Under the pieces are notes generated by a model, which saw only the letters and a list, made by a program, of their open reading frames with translations, was not told the DNA's origin and did not search any database. The translations under genes were made by a program, and so were the position numbers. Below are positions 37,359 to 46,587 of a DNA stretch of 64,000 nucleotides, one piece after another. Source of the stretch: Microbacteriaceae bacterium PS02067 (lineage in GTDB: Bacteria; Actinomycetota; Actinomycetes; Actinomycetales; Microbacteriaceae); contig JASCPG010000004.1 of NCBI GenBank assembly GCA_029960085.1, positions 29,317-93,316 of the forward strand, written 5' to 3'. The stretch's first letter is position 1, and each line of letters begins with the position of its first letter.

Positions 37359-39434
37359 ATGGCCAGCCCCACGCCGACCGCTCCCCCGTCCTTCCTCGAC
37401 CCCGCGTACGACGCGCTCGGCGTGACCCTCGGGGCAGGCGGCGGCACTCTCCGCGTCTGGTCGGAGCACGCCTCGAGCGTCGAACTCGTGATCGTCGATC
37501 CCACCGACCTCGACTGGATCACCGCCGCGATCCCGCTCGCCCCGGTGGGGAACGGCGTCTGGCAGGTGACGACGCCGAAGCTCGCCCTCGGCACCCACTA
37601 CGCCCTGCGCGTCGACGGTCCGAGCGCGCCGCGCAACACGTTCAACAAGGAGACGCTCCTCCTCGACCCGTACGCGCGGGGGCTCGTTCCGGTGCGCCAC
37701 GGCGAGTGGCGCTGCGTCGTCGTCGACGGCACCTACGACTGGCACGGTGTCGAGCGGCCGCGGACGCCGATGCATCGCACCGTCATCTACGAGGCGCACA
37801 CGAAGGGCCTCACCAAGCGGCATCCGGACATCCCGCCGGCCCTGCACGGCACGTACGCGGGCCTCGCACACCCCGCGATGATCTCGCATCTGACCTCGCT
37901 CGGCGTGACGGCGGTCGAACTGCTCCCGATCCACGCCTTCGAGACCGAGCCGCGCCTGCTCACCCACGGGCTGACGAACTACTGGGGCTACAACACCCTG
38001 AACTTCTTCACCCCGCACGGCGCCTACGCCACCGCCGAGGCGATCGCCACGGGGCCGGAGGCCGTGCTGCGCGAAGTGAAGGACACGGTACGGACGCTGC
38101 ATGCGGCGGGAATCGAAGTCATCCTCGACGTCGTCTACAACCACACGTCGGAACTCGACATCGGCGGCCCGCGGTCGAGCTTCCGCGGCATCGACAACGC
38201 GGCCTACTACCGGCAGCAGCCGGACGGCGCGTACATCGACGTCACCGGCTGCGGCAACGCCGTCAATACGTCGACGGATGCCGCGGCGCGCCTCGTCCTC
38301 GATTCGCTCCACTACTGGGCGCGCGAGGTGCAGGTCGACGGCTTCCGCTTCGATCTCGCGCCGACGCTCGGCCGCGATGCGAACCACGTGTTCTCCGCCG
38401 AGCATCCGCTGCTGCGCGCGATCGCGACCGACCCGAAGCTTCGCGAGCTGAAGCTGATCGCCGAGCCGTGGGACGTCGGCATGGACGGGTGGCAGACCGG
38501 CAACTTCGGACCGGGCTGGAGCGAGTGGAACGACCGGTATCGCGACCGGGTGCGGAACTTCTGGCTCAGCGACATCGACTACGCCCGCCGCGCGTCCACG
38601 TCGCCGGCGGGCATCGGCGGGTTCGCGACGCGCCTCGCCGGCTCCTCGAACACGTTCAGCCGCGAGCGTGGACCGCTCGCGAGCATCAACTTCGTCACCG
38701 CCCACGACGGCTTCACGCTCCGCGACCTCGTGTCGTACGACGTCAAGCACAACATGGGCAACGGCGAGCAGAACCGCGACGGTGCCGACACGAACCGCTC
38801 GTTCAACCACGGGGCGGAAGGCGCCACGACCGACGAGCGGATCCTCGCGAGCCGCCGCAAAGCGGCGCGGAACCTCCTCGGCACGCTGCTGCTGTCTGCG
38901 GGCGTTCCGATGATCACCGCGGGCGACGAGTTCGGTCGCACGCAGCGCGGCAACAACAACCCGTACTGCCACGACTCCGCGCTGACCTGGATCGACTGGG
39001 AGCATGCATCCTGGCAGGAGGATCTTCATGCGCACGCACGTCGACTCATCGAACTGCGGCGCGACAACCCGGCGCTGCGCCCACAGCACTTCGCAGACGC
39101 CGCGCATCCCGTTCCCGGCTCGTCCGTCATCGACTGGTACGACGAGAACGGGCAGACGATGTCGCTCGAGCGCTGGAACGATCCCGCGCACCGCACCCTC
39201 CAGTACGACGCCCTGTCCCTGCCCGAGCACGAGGACCCCAACCGGGTGCTCCTGATCGTGCACGGCATCGAGAAGCCGATCCAGGTGACGCTCCCACGCG
39301 TCGACGGCATCACGCGGTACACGTCGCTGTGGTCGAGCGTCCCGGAGCGCCCCGACGACGAGCGACCGGTGTACGCGCCCGGAGACGCGATCGCACTGCC
39401 GGACACGGCGCTTCACCTGTTCCGGATGGAGTGA
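37359..39434 (+). CDS. glgX: Glycogen debranching enzyme (GH13_11)
   Basis: This 691-residue enzyme has an N-terminal CBM48-like domain and a GH13 barrel. The nucleophile is D332 (GFRFDLAP), the acid/base E369 (LIAEPWDVG) and the third carboxylate D450 (TAHDGFTL). It hydrolyses alpha-1,6 branches of partially degraded glycogen. It is the first of three glycogen genes on the strand. The upstream in-frame extension is spurious. Confidence 0.95.
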   Translation: MASPTPTAPPSFLDPAYDALGVTLGAGGGTLRVWSEHASSVELVIVDPTDLDWITAAIPLAPVGNGVWQVTTPKLALGTHYALRVDGPSAPRNTFNKETLLLDPYARGLVPVRHGEWRCVVVDGTYDWHGVERPRTPMHRTVIYEAHTKGLTKRHPDIPPALHGTYAGLAHPAMISHLTSLGVTAVELLPIHAFETEPRLLTHGLTNYWGYNTLNFFTPHGAYATAEAIATGPEAVLREVKDTVRTLHAAGIEVILDVVYNHTSELDIGGPRSSFRGIDNAAYYRQQPDGAYIDVTGCGNAVNTSTDAAARLVLDSLHYWAREVQVDGFRFDLAPTLGRDANHVFSAEHPLLRAIATDPKLRELKLIAEPWDVGMDGWQTGNFGPGWSEWNDRYRDRVRNFWLSDIDYARRASTSPAGIGGFATRLAGSSNTFSRERGPLASINFVTAHDGFTLRDLVSYDVKHNMGNGEQNRDGADTNRSFNHGAEGATTDERILASRRKAARNLLGTLLLSAGVPMITAGDEFGRTQRGNNNPYCHDSALTWIDWEHASWQEDLHAHARRLIELRRDNPALRPQHFADAAHPVPGSSVIDWYDENGQTMSLERWNDPAHRTLQYDALSLPEHEDPNRVLLIVHGIEKPIQVTLPRVDGITRYTSLWSSVPERPDDERPVYAPGDAIALPDTALHLFRME

Positions 39435-39443
39435 CCCGGGGGG

Positions 39444-39449
39444 TAGGTT
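39444..39449 (+). promoter_or_regulatory. -10 box (TAGGTT), leaderless promoter of glgE
   Basis: TAGGTT ends 6 nt before the GTG at 39456 in the 21-bp gap after glgX, so glgE-glgB may have their own promoter. Confidence 0.5.
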
Positions 39450-39455
39450 CGAAAC

Positions 39456-41549
39456 GTGGCCACCAAGACCCGCGCGCCGAAGCCCGAGACCCCGCCCGCA
39501 CTGCGCAGCACGTCGCAGATCCCGCTCCGCTCGGGGAAGCCCTGGCAGACCGATGCCGACACGCGGACCGGTCGCATCCCGATGGCGTTGCCGCACCCGA
39601 CGGCACCGGATGCCTCGTTCCGCCCGTCGGCGTTCTCCGGCGAGGCCGTGCCCTTCGGTGTCACGGCCTTCCGCGAGGGGCACGACATCATCGGCGTGCA
39701 CGTCCGGCTCACGTCGCCGAGCGGCGCCGAATCCCTCCACCGGCTGAGCCCTCTCGGCGACGGCTTCGACCGGTGGCGCACCCTGATCGCCCCGCTCGAA
39801 GAGGGCGTGTGGCAGTTCCGCTTCGAGGCGTTCGCCGACGAGTTCCTCACGTGGGAGCACGCCGCCGACTTGAAGATCGCGGCAGGGGTGGATGCCCCGC
39901 TCATGCGCGAGATGGGCGCGCGCCTGTTCGAGCGCGCCGCCAGCGAAAAGGGCCGCGGCGCAGCGGACGTCCGGGCACTCACGGTCGCAGCCGCGGCGCT
40001 CCGCGATGAGACACAGACCGACGAATCCGCGCTCATCGTGGTGCGCGACCCCTCGCTCGCTGCCCTGTTCCGCGACCGTCCGCTGCAGTCCCTGCTGACG
40101 GTCGGCGAGACGCGCGAGCTGCTCGTCGAGCGCGAGCGCGCGGGCGTCGGCGCCTGGTACGAGTTCTTCCCGCGCTCGGAGGGCGCGAAGCGGCTGAAGG
40201 ACGGCACGATCAAAAGCGGCACCTTCCGCACCGCGACCAAGCGCCTTCCGGCCGTCGCCGCGATGGGCTTCGACGTCCTGTACCTGCCGCCCATCCACCC
40301 GATCGGCGAAGTCAACCGCAAGGGACCGAACAACACCCTGACCGCGGGGCCCGGAGACCCCGGCTCACCGTGGGCGATCGGGTCGTCGGCGGGCGGCCAC
40401 GACGCCGTGCATCCCGATCTCGGCACGCTCGCCGACTTCCGTGCCTTCGTCCGTGCGGCCCGCGCCGAGGGGCTCGAGGTCGCCCTCGATCTCGCGCTGC
40501 AGGCCGCGCCCGATCACCCCTGGGTGAGCGCACACCCGGAGTGGTTCACGACGCTCCCCGACGGGTCGATCGCGTACGCCGAGAACCCGCCGAAGAAGTA
40601 CCAGGACATCTACCCGATCAACTTCGACAACGACCCGGCGGGCATCCGCGCGGAAGTGCTGCGGATCGTCCGGCACTGGATCGCGCAGGGCGTGAAGATC
40701 TTCCGCGTCGACAATCCGCACACGAAGCCCCTGCAGTTCTGGGAGTGGCTGATCGGAACCGTCAAGGACGAGCACCCCGACGTCGTCTTCCTCGCCGAGG
40801 CGTTCACACGCCCCGCTCCGCTCCTGGGTCTCGCGCAGGCCGGCTTCCAGCAGAGCTACTCGTACTTCACGTGGCGCAACACGAAGGCCGAGCTCGAGGA
40901 GTTCCTCACATGGATCTCCGGCGACACCGCCGACATCATGCGCCCGAACCTGTTCGTCAACACTCCCGACATCCTCACCGAGTACCTCCAGTACGGCGGC
41001 CGGCCCGCGTACAAGATCCGCGCGGCCCTCGCGGCGACCGGCGGTGCGTCCTACGGGGTGTACGCGGGGTACGAGCTGTACGAGAACGTGGCAAGACCCG
41101 GCTCCGAAGAGAACATCGACAACGAGAAGTACGAGTACAAGCTGCGAGACTGGGCCGCGGCCGACGCGGCGGATGCCACGCTCGCGCCCTACCTCACGCG
41201 TCTCAACGAGATCCGCCGCGCGCACCCGGCCCTCCGCCAGCTGCGCGGCCTCAGCCTGCACTGGAGCGACGACGACGCGATCCTCGTCTACAGCAAGCAT
41301 CTCGACGGGGCGCTGACCGAGACCGGTCAGTCCGACACGATCCTCGTCGTCGCCAACGTCGACCCGCACTCGACACGACAGACGATGATCCACCTCGACT
41401 CCACCGTCTGGGGCATCCCGCGCGGCGCCGACTACGTCGTCGAAGACCTCATCACCGGGGCCGAGTGGACGTGGAATCAGGATGCCTTCGTCCGCCTCGA
41501 CGCGTTCCACGAGCCCGTCCACATCCTGCACGTCAAGGAGTCCCGATGA
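39456..41549 (+). CDS. glgE: Maltose-1-phosphate maltosyltransferase
   Basis: This 697-residue GH13_3 enzyme has the nucleophile aspartate in IFRVDNPHTKP and the acid/base glutamate in VFLAEAFTRP. It also has the N-terminal dimerisation region typical of GlgE and the motif ENPPKKYQDIYPINFD. It adds maltosyl units from maltose-1-phosphate to alpha-1,4-glucan in the actinobacterial trehalose-to-glycogen route. It overlaps glgB by ATGA. No treS, pep2 or glgM lies nearby. Confidence 0.96.
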   Translation: MATKTRAPKPETPPALRSTSQIPLRSGKPWQTDADTRTGRIPMALPHPTAPDASFRPSAFSGEAVPFGVTAFREGHDIIGVHVRLTSPSGAESLHRLSPLGDGFDRWRTLIAPLEEGVWQFRFEAFADEFLTWEHAADLKIAAGVDAPLMREMGARLFERAASEKGRGAADVRALTVAAAALRDETQTDESALIVVRDPSLAALFRDRPLQSLLTVGETRELLVERERAGVGAWYEFFPRSEGAKRLKDGTIKSGTFRTATKRLPAVAAMGFDVLYLPPIHPIGEVNRKGPNNTLTAGPGDPGSPWAIGSSAGGHDAVHPDLGTLADFRAFVRAARAEGLEVALDLALQAAPDHPWVSAHPEWFTTLPDGSIAYAENPPKKYQDIYPINFDNDPAGIRAEVLRIVRHWIAQGVKIFRVDNPHTKPLQFWEWLIGTVKDEHPDVVFLAEAFTRPAPLLGLAQAGFQQSYSYFTWRNTKAELEEFLTWISGDTADIMRPNLFVNTPDILTEYLQYGGRPAYKIRAALAATGGASYGVYAGYELYENVARPGSEENIDNEKYEYKLRDWAAADAADATLAPYLTRLNEIRRAHPALRQLRGLSLHWSDDDAILVYSKHLDGALTETGQSDTILVVANVDPHSTRQTMIHLDSTVWGIPRGADYVVEDLITGAEWTWNQDAFVRLDAFHEPVHILHVKESR

Positions 41550-43681
41550 GCACCGTGCCCGACAACATCCTCGACGCCGTCGCCGCCGGCGCGTATCACG
41601 CGCCGCACGACGTCCTCGGGGTTCACGAGCGGGGCGAGGGCTGGGTGATTCGGGCACGACGCCCGATGGCCGCGACGGTCACGGCGATCGCCGCCGACGG
41701 CGCCGAGATCCCGCTGCATCACGTCCGCGGCGGCATCTGGGAGGGTGCGGCGGCCTCGCGCCCCGATGCCTATGAACTCGTCGCCACGTACACCGACGGA
41801 CCCGACTACCGCGCCGACGACCCGTACCGGCATCTGCCGAGCCTCGGAGAGATGGATCAGCATCTCATCCGAGAAGGCCGCCATGAGGAGCTCTGGCGCG
41901 TGCTCGGCTCGCACGTCCGGCACTACGCAGGCGTGGAGGGCGTCTCCTTCGCGGTGTGGGCCCCCGATGCGCGCGCCGTGCGCGTCGCCGGCGACCTCAA
42001 CGGCTGGGACGGCAGTGCGCACGCCATGCGGAGCCTCGGATCGTCGGGGGTCTGGGAGCTGTTCGTCCCGGGCCTTCGCGCCGGCACGTCCTACAAGTAC
42101 GAGATCCTGACGCCGTACGACGGCTGGATCATGAAGGCCGATCCGATGGCGCAGTGGGCGGAGGTGCCGCCTGCCACGGCATCCGTCGTCACCGAATCGC
42201 ACTACACGTGGGAAGACGACGAGTGGATGACGGCGCGGGCGCGCCGCTCCCCCGCCGACCAGCCGATGTCGACGTACGAGCTGCACCTCGGATCGTGGCG
42301 CCCCGGGCTCGGCTACCGCGACGCCGCCGATCCGCTCATCGACTACCTCACCGAGACGGGCTACACCCACGTCGAGTTCCTCCCGCTCGCAGAGCACCCC
42401 TTCGGCGGTTCGTGGGGCTATCAGGTGTCGGGGTACTACGCCCCGACGAGCCGCTTCGGCACGCCCGACGACCTCCGTTATCTCATCGACCGGCTCCACC
42501 GCGCCGGCTTCGGCGTCATCATGGACTGGGTCCCGGGGCACTTCCCGAAGGACTCGTTCGCGCTCGCCCGCTTCGACGGCGTGCCGCTCTACGAGCACCC
42601 CGACCCGCGCCGCGGCGAGCACCGGGACTGGGGCACCCTCATCTTCGACTACGGCCGCAACGAAGTGCGCAACTTCCTCGTCGCAAACGCGCTGTACTGG
42701 TTCGAGGAATTCCACGTCGACGGACTGCGGGTGGATGCCGTGGCATCCATGCTCTACCTCGACTACTCGCGCGAGGCCGGCGAGTGGGAGCCCAACATCT
42801 ACGGCGGGCGCGAGAATCTCGAGGCGATCCGCTTCCTCCAGGAGGTCAACGCCACGGCGTACAAGCGCTACCCCGGCATCGCGATGATCGCGGAGGAGTC
42901 GACGAGCTTCCCGGGGGTGACCGCCCCCACGAGCGCCGGCGGACTCGGCTTCGGCCTCAAGTGGAACATGGGCTGGATGAACGACACGCTCGTGTACTTC
43001 CAGCGCGACCCGATGTACCGCTCCCACCACGAGGGCGAGCTGTCGTTCTCGTTCGTCTACGCATTCAGCGAGCACTTCGTCCTGCCGATCAGCCACGACG
43101 AGGTCGTGCACGGCAAGGGCACACTATTCACGCGCATGCCGGGAGATCACTGGCAGAAGCTCGCGAACGTCCGCGCCTTCCTCGCCTATATGTGGGGCCA
43201 CCCGGGCAAGCAGCTCCTGTTCATGGGGCAGGACTTCGGGCAGCTCTCGGAATGGTCGGAGAGCCGCGGCCTGGACTGGTGGATGCTCGATCAGCCTCCG
43301 CACCGGCAGCTGCTCGACTTCGTCGGCGCGCTCAACCGCGTCTACAAGGAGCATTCACCGCTGTGGTCGCGCGACTCCGACGGCAGCGCCTTCCGGCGCC
43401 TCGGCGACCCGTCCTGGAACCCGAACGTCATCGCCTTCTCCCGCGTCGACCACCACGGCAACACGGTCGCGGTCGTGTGCAACTTCTCCGGCGAGCCGCT
43501 GCGCGACTACGTGCTCGACCTTCCGGCCGGCGGGACATGGCGCGAGCTGCTGAACTCCGACGCCGAGGCGTACGGCGGGTCGGGGGTCGGCAACTACGGG
43601 GCTGTCGAAGCCGACGACCACGGCCGGGCGACGCTCACCCTCCCCCCGCTCGGCGTGCTGTGGCTCGGCCACAGCTCCTGA
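41546..43681 (+). CDS. glgB: 1,4-alpha-glucan branching enzyme
   Basis: This 711-residue enzyme has two N-terminal beta domains (including CBM48, FAVWAPDARAVRVAGDLNGW). The catalytic barrel has D397 (GLRVDAV), E450 (IAEESTS) and D518 (ISHDEVVHG). It introduces alpha-1,6 branches into the linear glucan made by GlgE. It is coupled to glgE by overlap. It ends 12 bp from the convergent YbbN-like gene, with no clear terminator. Confidence 0.97.
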   Translation: MSTVPDNILDAVAAGAYHAPHDVLGVHERGEGWVIRARRPMAATVTAIAADGAEIPLHHVRGGIWEGAAASRPDAYELVATYTDGPDYRADDPYRHLPSLGEMDQHLIREGRHEELWRVLGSHVRHYAGVEGVSFAVWAPDARAVRVAGDLNGWDGSAHAMRSLGSSGVWELFVPGLRAGTSYKYEILTPYDGWIMKADPMAQWAEVPPATASVVTESHYTWEDDEWMTARARRSPADQPMSTYELHLGSWRPGLGYRDAADPLIDYLTETGYTHVEFLPLAEHPFGGSWGYQVSGYYAPTSRFGTPDDLRYLIDRLHRAGFGVIMDWVPGHFPKDSFALARFDGVPLYEHPDPRRGEHRDWGTLIFDYGRNEVRNFLVANALYWFEEFHVDGLRVDAVASMLYLDYSREAGEWEPNIYGGRENLEAIRFLQEVNATAYKRYPGIAMIAEESTSFPGVTAPTSAGGLGFGLKWNMGWMNDTLVYFQRDPMYRSHHEGELSFSFVYAFSEHFVLPISHDEVVHGKGTLFTRMPGDHWQKLANVRAFLAYMWGHPGKQLLFMGQDFGQLSEWSESRGLDWWMLDQPPHRQLLDFVGALNRVYKEHSPLWSRDSDGSAFRRLGDPSWNPNVIAFSRVDHHGNTVAVVCNFSGEPLRDYVLDLPAGGTWRELLNSDAEAYGGSGVGNYGAVEADDHGRATLTLPPLGVLWLGHSS

Positions 43682-43693
43682 GCGAGCCGGGTA

Positions 43694-44629
43694 TCAGAAC
43701 AGCAGGCTCGACAGTCGCCCGCGTGCACGGATGACCCGCGCGTCGGCGTCCCCGACGAGCCCGAACAGCTCCAGCAGCCGCTCGCGCACGGGCCCGCGCT
43801 CGTCGGCGGGGAGGGCGGCGAACAGGTCCAGCAGGCGCGCGAAGGCGTCGTCCACGTGCCCGCCCGCGAGGTCGAGGTCGGCCACATCGAACTGCGCGCG
43901 GACGTCGAGGGGCTCGGCGGCGGCGGCAGCGCGCGCATCCTGCAGATCGAGGTGCTGCACACGTTCCAGGAGCCGAACCTGGCCGAGACCTGCGCGAGCC
44001 TCCTCATCACGCGGGTTCTCCGCAAGCGCCGCTTCGTAGGCCGTGGCGGCGCGCGCGTAGTCGCCCGCCTCGATGGCGTCGAAGGCCTCCTGGTGATGCG
44101 GCGGGAGCGGCGCTTCGCCCTCGTCATCGGATGCCTCGGGCTCGCCGTCGGTCGTCGGGATCACCCCGGTGACCCCCTGCTGGGCCGCCAGCTGCAGCAG
44201 CTGGTCGAAGACCGCGCGGACCTGCTCCTCCGGAACGGCACCCGTGAACAACGGAACCGGCTGTCCGGCGACGAGTGCGACGACCATCGGGATCGACTGC
44301 GCGCGGAAACCCTGAGCGAGCTGCGGGTTGGCATCCACGTCGACCTTGGCAAGCACCAGTCGTCCCGCGAGTTCCACGACGACCTTCTCGAGGACGGGGC
44401 TCAACTGCTTGCACGGCCCGCACCACTCGGCCCAGAGGTCGACCACGACGGGCACGGTGCGGCTGAGTTCGAGAACCTGGCCGAACGAGGCATCCGTCAC
44501 GTCGAACACGAGGCGCGAGACCTCACCGGCCGGTGCGTCTCCGGCTGAGGCAGGGGCGGCCGAGCGCGAGCGCAGGGCCGAGAGGTCGACCGCTCCGCGG
44601 AGGACGGCGCCGGGACGGGGGTCGCTCAT
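43694..44629 (-). CDS. Thioredoxin-TPR co-chaperone, YbbN-like
   Basis: This 311-residue protein has an N-terminal Ala-rich extension and a thioredoxin domain (residues ~40-145) with WCGPC in WAEWCGPCKQL. A helical TPR-like C-terminal half follows (AIEAGDYARAATAYEAALAE). YbbN proteins act as holdases linked to chaperonins. The CxxC here is complete, whereas E. coli YbbN has lost it, so redox activity is possible. The start shares one base with the upstream gene's stop. Confidence 0.9.
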   Translation of the reverse strand: MSDPRPGAVLRGAVDLSALRSRSAAPASAGDAPAGEVSRLVFDVTDASFGQVLELSRTVPVVVDLWAEWCGPCKQLSPVLEKVVVELAGRLVLAKVDVDANPQLAQGFRAQSIPMVVALVAGQPVPLFTGAVPEEQVRAVFDQLLQLAAQQGVTGVIPTTDGEPEASDDEGEAPLPPHHQEAFDAIEAGDYARAATAYEAALAENPRDEEARAGLGQVRLLERVQHLDLQDARAAAAAEPLDVRAQFDVADLDLAGGHVDDAFARLLDLFAALPADERGPVRERLLELFGLVGDADARVIRARGRLSSLLF

Positions 44630-46410
44630 CAGGGTGCCGCCTTCGCGTCGAGGATCTGGGAGCTGAATCCGAGCAGTTGGATGCGTTCCTTGGAACTCTG
44701 ACTCGGGACGAAGAAGAAGAGCTGGTTGGCGTAGGTCGACACGAAGCCGGTGCTCGACTGCGTCACGCCCGAGAGCGTCTGGACGACCTTGTTCCCGGGG
44801 TCGCCGTCGACCTTGATCACGGCGTCGGCGCTCGTCGGCTTCACGGTGTCGAGGTCATCGACGGTGACCGCGACGATCGCACCGGAGTCGAGCGTGGCAA
44901 GCGCAGAAGGCGCGCTGGTGCCTGCGATCGAGGAGAACGTCATCGTGCCGGTCTGCGCGCCCGTCTGGTTGAACGCCTCGAGCCGGCTCGCGCGATCGGC
45001 CTCGAGCGTCGTCTGGAAGACGTCGTCCTCTCGGTCGAAGAGGCTGGCGAACTCGCTGTCGGCACCCTTGGTGAGCACGTCGGCGTACGCGCCGGCGAGC
45101 TTCTCGGGCGAGATCGCGAGGAAGGGCGAATCCAGCGGGATGGAGATGGCACCCACGTAGGGCGGCGCGAGGTTCAGCGCGGTGTTGGAGGTCAGGTCCG
45201 CCGTGTAGGTGAGCTTGTAGTCGCTCCAGGCGTCGTTCTGGGTGACGCTCATCATGACTTTGCCGTCCCCCGTCGCCGCCGGTGCGACGGCGAGGAAGGT
45301 CCTCGGCCAGTTGTCGTTGGCCTCGGGAAGGGTCACCTGCAGCTTGCCTGTCGGCACCGCGGGGAGGGCGGCGAGATCGGGCAGCGCGCCGCGCAGGACG
45401 TAGTTCGTCTCGCGGACCGCGAGGGCGGTTCCGGCAAGCCGCGATGCCGCGGCCGTCGCGTCGCGTGCCTCATCGGCGGCGGCCACCGTCGTCGCGATCT
45501 GAGCGACGATGCGTTCGGCCTGAGCCTCCGTCACGACGGGGCTCTCCTGATCCTTCGGCGCCACCACCGTTCGGGTCGGAGAGGGCGTCGCCGAGGGGGC
45601 GAACTGGGGCCAGGCATCCGCCGAGCAGCCGCTGAACAAGAGCGCCGAGACCGCGACCACAGGCACGACGGCGAACGTGCGTCGGCCGCGAGTGAGCTGC
45701 CGCCGCGTCGGCGTGGCGGAGATGACGCCCTTGTCCGCGCCGTCGACCGCCAGATCGATCGGCTCGGTCACGGGGACCGGAAGCCCCTTTCGACGCGGAC
45801 CCCGCGAGCGTCGCACATGGCGGACGCCCAGCACGTACAGCACGATGCCGCCGGCCAGGACGAGCGCTCCGCCGACGATGAGCGGCCCGGCCCACGGTGT
45901 CGCATGGTCGATCGGCCACGTCAGAGTGAGGGTGTGCGGGGCCGCTGCAACGCCGTCTGAGGCGACGAGCATGCTCATATCCTCCGGCAGCTGCAGCGGC
46001 GTCGTGAGGACGTTCTTCTCCGAGAACTCCTCGAGCCACAGATCAGACCCCTGCGGGGTCAGGGCGCTCTCGCCCTCCGCGAGCCGCACCGACTGGCGGA
46101 CCGGCGTCGTGCCGACCTTTCCGTCCGTGACAGCGACGTCCGTGTAGTCGGCCTTCTGCAACCAGGCCTTGAGATCGGCAGTGCGTCCATAGGCGGCGAA
46201 GATCGTGTCGGCGCCTTCGACGCGCAGCGTCTGCGAGCCGGCGTGGCTGTTCAGGACGGCACCGTCGATCAGGATGTAGGGGGCGTCGCCGGAGACGGAG
46301 ATGGTCTCGCTCTCGGACTTCGGCCCCTCGAAGACGGTGCGCTGGGCGATGCCCGCGCCGATCATGAGGGCGGCCAGCACGAAGGCGGCGACGGCCCAGA
46401 CGAAACGCAC
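44629..46410 (-). CDS. Three-helix membrane protein with an internal lipobox-like site
   Basis: This 593-residue protein has helices at residues 3-23, 175-196 and 246-261. The third helix ends in ALLFSGC with C262, exactly like a lipoprotein signal peptide, followed by a Ser/Thr/Pro-rich linker. A long alpha/beta domain (residues 290-593) follows. The protein therefore looks like a two-helix membrane protein fused to a lipoprotein. The GTG at 46410 has GGGAGGT upstream. I do not recognise the family. Co-transcription with the YbbN-like gene is likely. Confidence 0.78.
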   Translation of the reverse strand: MRFVWAVAAFVLAALMIGAGIAQRTVFEGPKSESETISVSGDAPYILIDGAVLNSHAGSQTLRVEGADTIFAAYGRTADLKAWLQKADYTDVAVTDGKVGTTPVRQSVRLAEGESALTPQGSDLWLEEFSEKNVLTTPLQLPEDMSMLVASDGVAAAPHTLTLTWPIDHATPWAGPLIVGGALVLAGGIVLYVLGVRHVRRSRGPRRKGLPVPVTEPIDLAVDGADKGVISATPTRRQLTRGRRTFAVVPVVAVSALLFSGCSADAWPQFAPSATPSPTRTVVAPKDQESPVVTEAQAERIVAQIATTVAAADEARDATAAASRLAGTALAVRETNYVLRGALPDLAALPAVPTGKLQVTLPEANDNWPRTFLAVAPAATGDGKVMMSVTQNDAWSDYKLTYTADLTSNTALNLAPPYVGAISIPLDSPFLAISPEKLAGAYADVLTKGADSEFASLFDREDDVFQTTLEADRASRLEAFNQTGAQTGTMTFSSIAGTSAPSALATLDSGAIVAVTVDDLDTVKPTSADAVIKVDGDPGNKVVQTLSGVTQSSTGFVSTYANQLFFFVPSQSSKERIQLLGFSSQILDAKAAP

Positions 46411-46587
46411 GAGTTCTACCTCCCCGGCGCCGGAGCGATCTTCCGGCGCGCATACGACGTTCCAGACTACCGAAAACCTCCTGTGTGCCGCCCGGGAGGG
46501 TGTCAACCCTCGCGTCCTGCGCGGCGTCGCACACTACTGTGCATATCCTGACAACACCGCCGCGTGCGGAATCCGAAGGAGACGCCC
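46411..46587. promoter_or_regulatory. Divergent intergenic region
   Basis: This 177-bp region holds the ribosome sites of both flanking genes and must contain their promoters. CATACGACG and ACACTACTGTGCATATCCTG are the AT-richer parts. The second (about 46530-46550) may be the -10 region for the AI-2E family gene. Confidence 0.4.

Noticed and set aside
36126..40298. A 1,390-residue open frame antisense to glgX and glgE
   Set aside because: Only its last 390 residues (cysteine desulfurase) are coding. The remainder is the shadow expected in GC-rich genes and has Arg/Ala/Asp-biased low-complexity sequence.
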